A stretch of DNA of 64,000 bases from Lytechinus variegatus (taxonomy: Eukaryota; Echinodermata; Echinoidea; Temnopleuroida; Toxopneustidae): contig NC_054740.1 of assembly GCF_018143015.1 (NCBI RefSeq), forward strand, positions 71,197,856-71,261,855. Reading direction: 5' to 3'. Made by a program: the position numbers and the translations under genes. This document shows positions 45,901 to 54,945 of the stretch, one piece after another. Under the pieces are notes generated by a model, which was given only the letters and a program-made list of their open reading frames with translations, was not told the DNA's origin and did not search any database. The stretch's first letter is position 1. The number at the start of each line of letters is the position of its first letter.

Positions 45901-47600
45901 GATCGGGAAACAAGTCCATCGCATAATAATACACCCCATACACAAATTCCTGCAAGTAAGTAAAATAAATGTATATCAATATCACATGCAAATTACCTTT
46001 CCATATAAAATACAATTAATTATGATCTTCGGAAGACTAAATCTACCTAAACTCTAACAATATTTCTGATCTTTCTACTATTATTGATTTCATGTGTCAT
46101 TAATGCTACATGTACCCTCGCCATGATCGCTCGTTAACTGGATAATTTAATGCTGACACCGTATTACCAACAATGTTTATATTATTTCAACACATTCTAT
46201 GCATAAATTAGATATTTCAGATTGAAATAAGGTATCTTTCTATTACCTTTAGAAATAACTATAACCTCAACGGTTGTCATGGCTGCTTTGGTCATCTTGA
46301 TGATATTCTTTGGCACCAAATGGTATCATCTTCGGCGGTAAGTATATATAACCCCGTAAAAAATAAAGATTCAAATCATTTTTAACCACTCTTTTATTAT
46401 TGCAGCATAAATGCATAAAAAAGAGGAAATTGATATTTTGACATCCAACCTTGATCGCATTTATAAGATCATCATAAGGGGAAAGGTGTGTTGCAGTCTT
46501 GAATAAAGATCAATCCCATCGACGATATAACATGAAGTGAATTATATAACAACGTTGGATTAACTATCAGCAAATTAAAGGCGATTAAAATGTGGGAGCT
46601 ATTTCACAAGGCAGGATTATCTCATCGTTAAAGGGTAATTGAGTAATTTAAATTTATCCCGTCTCAAAATACATTAAAATACTAAGGTGTCACAACTGAA
46701 GGTAGGTCAATGATTAAGAATTCATGCATAAAAGTCAAATCAAATTCTGTAATTGTAACAGAATTTGTCAAAAGACTGTCCAGGTCTCGTAGATGATGAT
46801 AAATACATGAAATAGGGAACGAGGTTAGATCGAAACATGTTAGACACTATTAAACGGTTATCGATTTATGTCGTATCTTTTTTATCTTCAGAAGAAACCA
46901 GATTCTACTTAGATCTCAAGCTGTTTTCACCTCTCAAGAGTACTTTACCTTAGACCCTGACATGATCCAAGAAGAAACCGGTCCTTTCCAAGACCTGGAA
47001 CAACACACTATTCGTTATGCCGCAGATGGTCCCATTAATCATGTTTACAATTCAATTGGTGATTTGCCAACGGATGGTATTGACAGACCAACTAGACTGG
47101 GAACCTTCACCGGGGCTCGTCGTGATCTTAGTCTACCCCCTCTTCCGATAAACGCTGATCGAACCGACCTAGCGATAACTTCTAATGTTGACCGAATGAT
47201 ACCAGAGGATTGCAGTGGTTTATCTCTAGCAGAAGATATGGATGGTGCCATCCAAAGTCACGTTATAAAAGCTAATGGCGTGGCCCAAGAAACTACCAGT
47301 GGGAACAACTGCAGGAAGCCAAATCAAAAGGTTGCAATTGAAGGCCATCATTACCAAGCGTCTGATGATAATTTGTACATGGAGACGAGGACAGACGAGT
47401 GTCGGATGAGCTTCGAGCACCCTGGGCAAGAAGAAGGATGTCTGGCATCTTCATCATCACGTCACAATACAGTCTCTTCAAATGAGGAGGGGAAGCAAAG
47501 TAAAACCAATAATATATTCGTTGATGAAGATGGTGGTTCTGGAGAAATAATGGTAGATAACATTTTATATAGACCATGCACCTTCAATAGTCGTTTATGA
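33913..47600 (+). CDS. Gene D: two-CUB-domain membrane receptor with a different TM/tail module
   Basis: Seven exons: 33913-33997 signal peptide, 34271-34639 CUB1, 42557-42919 CUB2, 45022-45117 stalk, 45902-45955 linker, 46253-46337 TM, 46892-47600 tail. Phases 1,1,1,1,1,2 match at each junction and give about 586 residues. The ectodomain is homologous to B and C (CUB2 very close, CUB1 more diverged). The TM and the 236-residue tail are unrelated to those of A-C, and the TM/tail intron is phase 2 instead of 0. The tail has six tyrosines (EYFTL, RYAAD, VYNSI, HHYQ, NLYMET, ILYRPC) and an LPPLP motif of WW-ligand type. The CUB1-CUB2 intron is enlarged to 7.9 kb by transposons. This could be a signalling counterpart of the A-C receptors; no ligand is known. 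Confidence 0.82.
34271..34639 (+). CDS. Gene D CUB1 exon
   Basis: Phase 1-1, 123 codons. CUB-like landmarks FDFEFGYMFMSIGDG and SFSGSDSPSVVTSVSN. One codon longer than B and C near NIKTYQRK and clearly more diverged, mostly in the N-terminal third. One cysteine appears near the end (VSCTNIS). Confidence 0.9.
34948..35932. mobile_element. Non-autonomous Tc1/mariner-type element
   Basis: Perfect inverted ends of about 29 bp starting CAGTGCGTATC and running through an A-tract to GTTTACACTT, flanked by TA on both sides (34946-34947 and 35933-35934). Length 985 bp. I find no transposase-like reading frame, so it depends on a partner element. It lies in the CUB1-CUB2 intron of gene D. Confidence 0.85.
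36111..36290. mobile_element. Short MITE, AATCAGTCAAA type
   Basis: Ends AATCAGTCAAATTGACTAG and the complement of CTAGTTATTTTGACTGATT; both arms continue to CAGCTGGG. About 180 bp. Confidence 0.65.
37649..38125. repeat. Foldback with arms of about 97 bp
   Basis: Left arm 37649-37746 and right arm 38029-38125 are inverted copies, sharing TTTTAAACCGAGGGACAAGC and ACTATGCATAGGAGACAC. The loop is about 280 bp. It is probably a separate MITE inserted in the larger TIR element. Confidence 0.75.
38390..39100. repeat. CCGAAT-rich imperfect inverted repeat
   Basis: Dense CCGAATC and GAATTCGG motifs. Parts of 38390-38600 (AATTCCATCCGAATTC, GGCCACATTC) reappear inverted at 38940-39100. A 126-codon open frame here is a by-product of the GC-richer repeat and has no recognisable domain. 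Confidence 0.5.
39440..40450. repeat. Minisatellite, about six units of 170-178 bp
   Basis: Each unit contains CTTCATGCATAAATTACTGC, a TTTACATAAATTAGCAT block and CAACACCATGT. Units begin near 39450, 39622, 39793, 39971, 40144 and 40317. The first is the most diverged, which fits growth by slippage or unequal crossover from the right. Confidence 0.85.
41230..41530. repeat. TCTC pyrimidine-rich low-complexity tract
   Basis: CTCTCTCTCTC blocks interleaved with ATTTTCCCCACTGTCTCT-like units and a C-run. The open frames through it are compositional only. Confidence 0.85.
42005..42372 (-). mobile_element. tRNA-Thr-type SINE with GCGCTATATAAA tail
   Basis: On the minus strand: head GCCGTGGTGTAGTGGTTCTG (A box) and GTGTTCGAATCCCACC (B box) with a TGT anticodon-like loop, a body of about 250 bp, then the tail AAGCGCTATATAAAAGC followed by ATTATTATTA. 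This layout fits the widespread tRNA-derived SINEs that share a LINE tail. Complete or nearly so. Confidence 0.85.
42375..42545. repeat. Mixed AAT/AGC/TTC microsatellite
   Basis: TAGCAGCAGTAATGATAATG runs, AATAAAAATAAATG and TTCTTCTTCTTATTATTATT immediately upstream of the CUB2 acceptor of gene D. The polypyrimidine portion is close enough to influence that splice site. Confidence 0.75.
42557..42919 (+). CDS. Gene D CUB2 exon
   Basis: Phase 1-1, 121 codons. PSNYPNNYYRLWVI, GYVIEVTVRSFDVENG, DHVYIGDG, SSTNSVTMIFTTD, SGFWIQLRAAKKP. First 15 residues (DITEVNEVETTLI) differ from B and C; the rest is very close. No cysteine. Confidence 0.93.
43088..43550. mobile_element. Left part of the AACACC-rich TIR element (gene D)
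   Basis: Orthologous to 24793-25617 in gene C, with left end TTATTTCAAGTACGG kept. Lacks the SINE. Its right part is replaced from about 43551 by the palindrome-bearing segment. Confidence 0.5.
43555..43627 (+). other. 22-bp palindrome with hammerhead-like core
   Basis: Arms ACAGGTTGACTGTACG... and its complement TGAAGACGGACAGTCAACC enclose a 16-base loop (43555-43576, 43593-43614). The right arm and flank read CTGAAGA, a stem-loop closed by ACAG/CTGT, then CGAAAC and GTC, matching the order of conserved hammerhead ribozyme core blocks (CUGANGA, GAAA, UC). Stem III would be almost absent. Similar motifs are known at ends of Penelope-like elements. Activity is not established. Confidence 0.35.
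44404..44792. mobile_element. Palindromic MITE, AAGGGGAAAGTTCACC type (gene D)
   Basis: Same insertion as 26186-26577 in gene C, with better preserved right end (GAGGGTGAACTTCC) and slightly eroded left end (AAGGGGAAGTTTATCC). Confidence 0.7.
45022..45117 (+). CDS. Gene D stalk exon (Ser/Pro/Thr)
   Basis: Phase 1-1, 32 codons after ACAACACAG. ASRTASFAPSPASETTAKHF then IVSSNLSPISPT. Only a few residues differ from C stalk exon 1. The Ala/Thr repeat exon of B and C is absent here. Confidence 0.78.
45902..45955 (+). CDS. Gene D linker exon
   Basis: Phase 1-1, 18 codons between TTATCCGCAG and GTAAGTAAA. DRETSPSHNNTPHTQIPA. The homologous exon of gene A (899-925) is half as long. Strong splice signals support it. 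Confidence 0.7.
46253..46337 (+). CDS. Gene D transmembrane exon (type 2)
   Basis: Phase 1-2 exon after TATTACCTTTAG. KITITSTVVMAALVILMIFF then GTKWYHLRR: one TM helix with a short basic stop-transfer. No similarity to the TM exon of A-C apart from composition. Confidence 0.8.
46892..47600 (+). CDS. Gene D cytoplasmic tail exon (type 2)
   Basis: Terminal exon, phase 2, 236 codons including the stop. Starts RNQILLRSQAVFTSQEYFTL and ends DNILYRPCTFNSRL. Acidic and Ser-rich with six tyrosines (YFTL, YAAD, YNSI, YQAS, YMET, YRPC) and the proline motif SLPPLP. No catalytic domain recognised. It does not align with the type 1 tail. Confidence 0.85.
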
Positions 47601-49000
47601 AACGTATAGAGGGGTTCAAACCTCGTAAGCCAGAATGACAGTGCATATGGAACAAATCTGTTTTCATTGGACCCTAGGAATCTCCAAATAGTGGAGGGGT
47701 CAGCTTAGAGAGAGTGTATTAACATTGTCCAAAGTAGTAAACTTTTGTTTGACTAATTAAGAAGTATACTCAGTTTATAATCGCCACCTGAATGTTGTCG
47801 ACGAAATAGGAGTCAACTTTCTCTGAAAAGTAAAAAAAAGAAAGAAAGAAAAAGAAGCCACTTGCTGAAAAAAAAGTTTTATGAGAGTTTGAAGCGGGTT
47901 CATTTTCACCCAAGGCCTACTTCGACTATCCGAAAAATGCCTAACTTTCTGTTGGTACCTTGTACGTGTTGTGACGCTTACGAGAAAGAACACTTAAAAA
48001 CCCCCAAAAGGAATGATTTGGACCCTTTGGATTTTGCTTCTGGATTATCATCGCATAATATGCCAGGTTTCCCCTATACCACCTTTCGAGGTAGAGTGTG
48101 ATATCATTTAAGAACATCTAGCATGAGCTCGAATTTAGATTTTCTATATTTGCAGGAAGTGTATGTCACGCTCACCCAGTCTGACATGACAGGTTCCTAT
48201 AAAAACTCGCAGTTTGATGTGATGGAAATAGAAAAAAAATCTAGTTCTGATTACACTTTCATATAAACATGACCAAGAGGAAGTACGAGCGAAACAAACC
48301 TATCATCTTTGAAAAGAATAAGCATGCAAATTACAAAGAGATAAAAAGACAAGGTCAAATGACACCAGGATATACAGGAATTGAAGAAGTTTATATACAT
48401 ATATAAACGTGTAATAAATACAAACGATTGATACATAATATACAATGAAAAAAAAAGTTGTAACATGATACCAATCTTTAACAACATTGCACGATATCTT
48501 AAGCATGACAAGTATTGATTTCTTTAGTTGTGATTTGCGCGAATCAATGGTTGCATATCGAATATCTACTTCTTTATGACACAATGGTGAAATATGCCAT
48601 TCATCAATGACAGTTCTTATAGAAATGTTGAATTGTTTTTATTCAGTGTAATTAGGGGCGTAACACAGGCAGTGACAGGGTTAAGAGGGGACGAGAGTCA
48701 GCAAGTTCCCGGTCAGTGGTGTTAACATGAATCATCCTGTGATTGTGGCCGTAGCTTCTACTGCGAAGCTCTATGCCAGTAGGGTCGGGGGGGGGGGCAC
48801 ATTAGGGCTCCTTGTTGGGTGCAGGGGTAGAGCCCGTTTTAAAGATCCGGTCTCGGTACCCCCTGGAGGCTTTCGAGGTTTAGCCACTTCAATTTGAAGA
48901 CTACTATTTATATTTCATCGCAAGAGCTTATATTTTATACAGCACATTATTATTGCCTCAATGTAAAGTGTGAAATGGTATAGGATTCACACCCGTTTCC
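47601..49000. other. Region downstream of gene D, no gene seen
   Basis: Contains the 3' UTR of gene D and unique-looking AT-rich DNA. No AATAAA could be assigned to the gene with confidence. A G-run lies near 48787-48797. Short open frames on both strands show no domain and no family resemblance. Confidence 0.5.
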
Positions 49001-50467
49001 GTTTCCGTTTTACACCCTGGCGAAGGCATTTTCCGGAAAAGTAGCCAAAAAGCGACTAGTGAAGAGTCTACGTCTACGTTTGTTTACATTATCAGCTGGG
49101 CGCGCGATCCAAAGTCCGCACCGAATTTATCCGCAGAAAATACCGTACTTGCAAATGCAGCTGAATACGAATGTTTGCCTTGATCATTTGCCTTGCCGAT
49201 TTGCTGATGTCTGTCTTTCTCTCTATCTGTCTATATATCTATCTCTCAAATTCTATCTCTATCTATCTATGTAACTGCAGTATCTATCTAATAATCTTCT
49301 CTGTCTCTCTCATTCTTTATCTAACATCTATCTATCTCAAATTCTCTATCTCTCTCTATCTATCCATCCATCTGTCTTTCTCTATTTCTCTCTATCTATT
49401 TATCTATTTTTTAACTAGAGTATCTATCTATCTGTTAATTTGTTAATAATCTTCTCTGTCTCTCTCATTCTTTAATTATCTATTTAATATCTCTCTCTAT
49501 CTATCTATCCATCCGTCTGTCTTTCTCTTATTCTCTCTATCTATTTATCTATTTTTTTAACTTATCTATCTGTTAATTTGTTAATATTCTTTGTCTCTCT
49601 CCCTCTTTATCTATCTCTATCTATCCATCCGTCTGTCTTTCTCTATTTCTCTCTATCTATCTATGTATCTATCTGTTAATTTGTCTATCTTCTCTGTCTC
49701 TCTCATTCTTTGTCTTTCTATCTAACATGATCTATCTGTCTCTCAAATTCTCTATCTCTCTCCTTCTCTAGCATCTGTCTGTCTTTTTTCTCTCTTTCTC
49801 TTTGTCCGTCCATATTTCTATCTACAACATCTCTCTCTCTCTCTATCTATATCTATCTATCTATCTATCTATCCTTCTCTCTCTCTCTTTCTCTCAGTCT
49901 CTCCCCCTCTCCCTCTATATATCGACCTCTCTGTCTCTCCCCCTCTCTCTGTTTATCTATCTATCCATCCATCTCTCCCTCTTTCTCTCTCTTTCTATCT
50001 ATCTATCCACCTCTCTCTCTCTCCCTCTCTATTTATATCTATCTATCTATCTGTCTGTCTATCTTGTCTCTATCTATTCATCAGTCTTCTATATCTATCT
50101 TTCGGCAGCTATAAGTGTATCAATCCATCAAACTTCAATTTGTCTTTCCATTATAAGTATCTGTTTATTTTGATTTTGTCTGTCATTCTATTCATTTAGT
50201 TAATAATTTATTTTTAGAAAAAAAAACTATCATAAACAACGCGACTGCAAAAGCATGTTCGGATTTCACTCCTGACTGCCGCTCTCTCTGTACATGAAGT
50301 GCCGAGGAACTCTGTGCTCTGATCAGTAACTGTGCAAATTGCATGCGGTGTGGTGGACTCGCCTGTGTCGCACGCTGCATGCAGCCAGCGACGTGTGTAG
50401 ACTCTTCACTAGTCGCTTTTTGGCTACTTTTCCGGAAAATGCCTTCGCCAGGGTGTAAAACGGAAAC
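49001..50467. mobile_element. Foldback element with identical 71-bp inverted ends
   Basis: Left arm 49001-49071 (GTTTCCGTTTTACACCCTGG...) and right arm 50397-50467 are exact reverse complements by hand comparison. Most of the interior is a TCTA/TCTC microsatellite. Identity of the arms suggests recent movement or conversion. No coding region. Confidence 0.75.
49190..50120. repeat. (TCTA)n / (TCTC)n / (TCTG)n microsatellite, about 0.9 kb
   Basis: Long compound tetranucleotide tract with ATCTATCTATCTATC and CTCTCTCTC blocks. Periodic higher-order copies of about 180-200 bp are visible (the CCATCCGTCTGTCTTTCTCT motif recurs). Frames rich in Leu/Ser/Ile/Tyr through it are artefacts. Confidence 0.9.
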
Positions 50468-50472
50468 GCGCC

Positions 50473-50990
50473 ACCGGGGGGGGGGGGGGCACTCGACCAA
50501 AAAAGTGGTGGGGGTGTGCCGCGGGCGAGACAAAAATGGGGGCCTTGGAGCGGGCTTATTGTAAAAAGGAGGGTCCTCGGAACGGGCTTCGGAACGACAA
50601 ATGTTTGTGAAAACGGGGGTCCTTGGAACGGATCGCCAGCGTGTGAGCGCGTATATGCCTCCCTACGGAACGGTCATATGCGTGCATGATGCAGCTAGCG
50701 CGGCCTCCGCCGGGGAGCTCTCCGGCCGCTTTTCACCAAAATTGCAGCTCATTCAACGCGATCGGAGCGGCGTAACGGAAAATATGCGAAGCTTTGGAGC
50801 GGATTTCTCTCTTCTTTGTTCTCGATAAGAAGAAAATGCTATGCCTTGGAGCTGCTTTCTGTGTTCTTTCTGTGTTCTCAACAAGGCAAAAATGCTATGC
50901 CTTGGAACGGAAATTTGAGTGTAAAAATGGGGGTCCCCTCCGCGGCACATACCCACTATGCATTATATACTGAGTGCCCCCCCCCCCGGG
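50473..50990. mobile_element. G-run-bounded palindromic MITE
   Basis: Left end CCGGGGGG then GCACTCGACC and GTGTGCCGCGG; right end complement CCCGGGGG then GCACTCAGTATATAATG and ATGTGCCGCGG. Subterminal ATGGGGGCC/ATGGGGGTCC blocks pair too. Inside, CTATGCCTTGGA units and TTGGAACGG motifs are repeated. Confidence 0.7.
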
Positions 50991-51379
50991 AGGATTCATA
51001 CAGCAGCTCCACCATTGAGCTCCTATTGTGACCAGGCCTTATAACCTATAACCTTTCCCTTAGACTGCGCTCACTTGACACTACCTTGTATATTACCTAT
51101 TTCTTTCTGTCGCTCTTCTTTTCCCCTCCATTAATTCATTCCTTTGCGTTCCATTTAATTTGACACCGTTTAAATCACCCCCTCTCTCATCATGATGTTT
51201 TTTGTTCTTTCTCACATGTATGTCAATCAAATTATTTCCTATTCTCCCTCTTTTCCCCGTGATATTTTCTCCCTCCTGTACTACTCATTTCTATCCCTTC
51301 TCTCTACCTTCCTTTCTTCTCACCCCTCTCCCTATTTCTATTCTTGGCGGATGTGTTTGAATTTCCCGGCGAAAATCCT

Positions 51380-51519
51380 GGGGGGGGGGGGGCAGTAGCG
51401 GACCGTGACCCGGAGGAGACAAAGCATGGGGGGCACAGCATTGTTCACAGACAATGCAGTGCCCCCCCCCCCCCAATGCTTTGTCTCCTCCGGGTCACGG
51501 TCCGCTACGGGGGGGGGGG
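51380..51519. mobile_element. Near-perfect palindrome between G-runs
   Basis: Arms 51395-51446 and 51455-51508 pair: GTAGCGGACCGTGACCCGG and AGGAGACAAAGCAT with their complements, the loop being about ten bases. One arm has a longer C-run. It can form a strong hairpin. Probably a small MITE. Confidence 0.75.
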
Positions 51520-54160
51520 TATCTACCTCATGCCTCCGGGTGCGACGCCACTATTTAGCGAAGTATGTAAACTAAAGTGTGGTATAAACGTATGTTTCAG
51601 TTTTTGAAATGATGGCTATTTTGTTGTTTTAATTCTTACACGCTGAGTGTATGCTGGAAGCCTATCCACTGCACGTTATCTATTTTCATATTCGCCAAGC
51701 ACTCTCAACTGACACTCATTAGGCTAATAACGTCATTGTGTTGATGAGTATGTGAAAGCAACAATACTTTAGATTTATTCATCAAGCTCACGCTATGAAG
51801 GATGCTGTGACGTTTTATTTCTTTCCTGGTGATAATGATTAAAAATATCAATTATTAATTATGATGACAATGATCATATTGATTATAATGATAACAATGA
51901 AAATGTTAATGAATAATAATGTTGACAATGACGGTGATAATAACAACGGCGACAACAACAAACACATTAAAAAAATATTAAAAGAATAATCATGATATTG
52001 ATGATCTTAATATTAATGATCATAACGGTTACAATGATAATGAAAACAACAATAATGATAATAATAAAATAATAATAACAATAATAGTAATAGCAATGAC
52101 ACACGTTGATTTTGTTATATACAGCGTGTTTAGTTCTGATTGAAAATGAATTAGCTCCTCGATTTATTACATACAAAGGGTGCTATGAATTTAATTTTGG
52201 TCGTATAATATCTATGTCTGCTTAAAGCCTGTTTCCAATTCATTACTAGCTTATTATTATGCCCCCAAAACAGTTATGAAGTGGAGGATAATGAAAGAAA
52301 TATGATATGTGTTTTACCGCTTAATTCTGCGAATTGTGAAATCTTGATTTTATTGGTTGCCCGATCAAAATACAACATCTGCTTGTTTGGGTCATTTTTT
52401 TTTACATAAAACCTTTTCTCAAAGCATATATTCAGGATCTCTTCTTTGTCTGTATCTCTCGATCGATCACGAATTTCACAAGAATAGTCCTCAAAGACCA
52501 TTTTTTTAAGACACAAAAAACATAACCGAGAAAAGTGGCAGTCGGAAGAAAATCTAAAACGGCCTCTACACTTCTACAAGATTGGTAGGGTAGATGATTG
52601 AATAATTCACATTTTGATCCTTTACGGGTTAAAAAAAATGCACTCAAAAATGCAGATGATTCTGAATGGTATTGATTTATCGTTATCACAAAGTATACGC
52701 CGTGCATTGAAGTTCCCAAGTGTTTTCGGTCATGGAAAGCTTCTTAATACTAGGCCGATAGTTTAAGTTGCTCACCTCCTTATGTTGGAATTCTGTCACA
52801 AACCAAGGAAAGAAGAATATTTTCTTAATTCACGTAGTATATAGTTCAGTTCGTACTCTAAGAAGTAGATAGTGAAACGACCAGTTATATTTCTTGTGTA
52901 AATAAATTGCATAATGTGTTATGATTATAATGATGCGAAATTATAACTGATTGCATTATTTGCATACAATGTACGCACATTTTGTTTTATAATTTGTTGT
53001 ATGTTGTTTGTATGTTGTACTCTCATACCCCGAGAGGAGGACGATAGAAAGAATAAAATCTTATAAGCTATCTTGAACTGTTGAAATAAATGAAGTATAT
53101 ATATCCTCTCCAAATTGATTCTTTTGATTTATTTCTATTCTCTATGCCCTTGAACAATAATGTGTACATGTATGCAAATAAAACGTGTTTTCGTTACGTA
53201 ACGACCTAGAAAATTTTAGTTACGAAATAGATCCTTGATCTCTGGTTGGATGACTGTGTGGGTCACATGACATCATAAAATTTAGCTTTAGCTTGCATGC
53301 CAGCAATAGACGTCTATTGTCCCAATCAATAGATCCAAACACAATAAACTTGTGCACCGTTAAACGCAAACATGTACACAGTAAGCGCATGCGCATACCC
53401 GTTTCGACTTTCACCAGGTGCACTGCACTGTGCATTTTTATTGAGCTTTAATGGCGTCCGTTAGGCTACAACTATACCAGCACTGTCGAGAGCAGGTCTT
53501 AGGTTAATTAGGCCCATGTTTTACCAGGGTATTTTACCAGGTGCACCGGACTTCAATTGTTTGTAGTGGACGAGTTTTACCAATTTCAGAACAGAACCGG
53601 TACAGAACTGCTATTGCCAATGGCAATGGTATCACAACAACTCTCTTTCTGAGTTGGGACTACACCTACATGTACTACATGTAGCCATAGTGAAGTCGAG
53701 AATTTGCAATGTGCAAAAGCAGAGCTCGATCTTCTTCTTCTTCTTCTGTGTAGTCTGCTTCCTTCAATCCTGAAGATTCTTGCAGAACTTGGTGAGGTGT
53801 GTGTCACAAGGATAAAGTGCATGTGCCAAATATATACATGGTGCAAGTAAAAACAGGTATTGATCTAGCTGTTGTTGCCTTTCGTCAGTAGATCTAGATT
53901 ATTTGAATTGGACAGTAATTATGATTTGCACCCTTGAAAAATATAAGACTGTAGAGGCCTACATTGAAATCTACAGCTACCTGGTAATGGAACGTAGAAA
54001 ATCTATGGGAATCAGAATTTGATGTACAAAAGTCAAAAGGTAAGATTTTAGCGTAATATGAGACTAAAGATACATGTGTAGGCCTAAAAATCCTAAATAC
54101 TGGAGCTAGTCCTATTTCTAAGTAGGCCCAACGCTCTATTTCCGACAAGTGTATGGCAGT
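51520..54160. other. AT-rich region, no gene seen
   Basis: Holds an AAT/GAT-rich low-complexity tract at about 51835-52095 and otherwise unique-looking sequence. A CTT repeat sits near 53732. Short frames on either strand have no recognisable domains. Confidence 0.5.
51835..52095. repeat. AAT/GATAA low-complexity tract
   Basis: Imperfect ATAATGATAATAATAAAAT repeats interrupted by ACAATGATAATG blocks. Confidence 0.8.
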
Positions 54161-54162
54161 GA

Positions 54163-54938
54163 GTCCAAACTTCGCGCGTGTCCATACTTCGCGGATGGTC
54201 ATTATCTCAAAATTTAGCCAATATTCTTAAAATCTGACATCACTAACGTAAAAAGCGACCAAAAAGTACTCTTTGGTGTAAGTTTCTTCAGGGGCCCGTT
54301 GCAGAAAGAGTTGCAATCAAACGCAGCTCTAAAAATCATGCGCAACTGGATTTCAACCAATCAACAGCGCGCATTTTGGACTTGCGATCGACTTTTTGAT
54401 TAGCGTTTAAACGCAACTCTTTCTGCAACGATCCCCAGGATGAGTTCAGTATTCATGAAAATATTGACAAAAGATCGGCAAATTTGTCACCGTTAGCGAC
54501 CGTTTTGAAGAAATCTGATCTCAACAATTAAGCATCACGATATCACCATTTTGCAAGCAGAAATCATCAAAATGTGAGTTAAATGTGGTACTAACCGATT
54601 CTATAGCATTTTACCATCAATCTGAAATAAATATTTCACTTTTTGAGCTTGAGTTTTGTTTAAATCTCCACAAATACTTTGGTCCGCTAAGTTAGGTCAC
54701 ACTTTTTCAGAACGGTTTTCCAGCACAGCGCGCATTCGCTGATCGGAATGGAATTTTGAGATCGCGATACCGGCGAAACCCCTAGACCTACTTTACATTT
54801 TCGGCTATGATTTTATAGTTTCCGATCTTGCCGGCAATGTGGTAACTATTTCTTGATTTGGTTTTGTATAAATTACGAATATTTTGTGAACAAATTTAAG
54901 CCTGATGAATATTTTTGAAAAGTGCGCGAAGTTTGGAC
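54163..54938. mobile_element. Possible TIR element with GTCCAAACTTCGCGC ends
   Basis: GTCCAAACTTCGCGC at 54163 and its complement GCGCGAAGTTTGGAC at 54924. The match is 15 bp and no target duplication is clear, so this is tentative. It contains the 54291 MITE. Confidence 0.45.
54291..54436. mobile_element. MITE, GGGGCCCGTTGCAGAAAG type
   Basis: Ends GGGGCCCGTTGCAGAAAGAG and the complement of CTCTTTCTGCAACGATCCCC, 146 bp, with TTGCGC/GCGCAAC blocks inside. Near-palindromic. I have seen this type in several marine invertebrate genomes. Confidence 0.8.
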
Positions 54939-54945
54939 ACCCTAT

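Noticed and set aside
49171-50173. Long Leu/Ser/Tyr-rich frames
   Set aside because: Pure TCTA/TCTC microsatellite; several frames stay open because the repeat has no stop codons.
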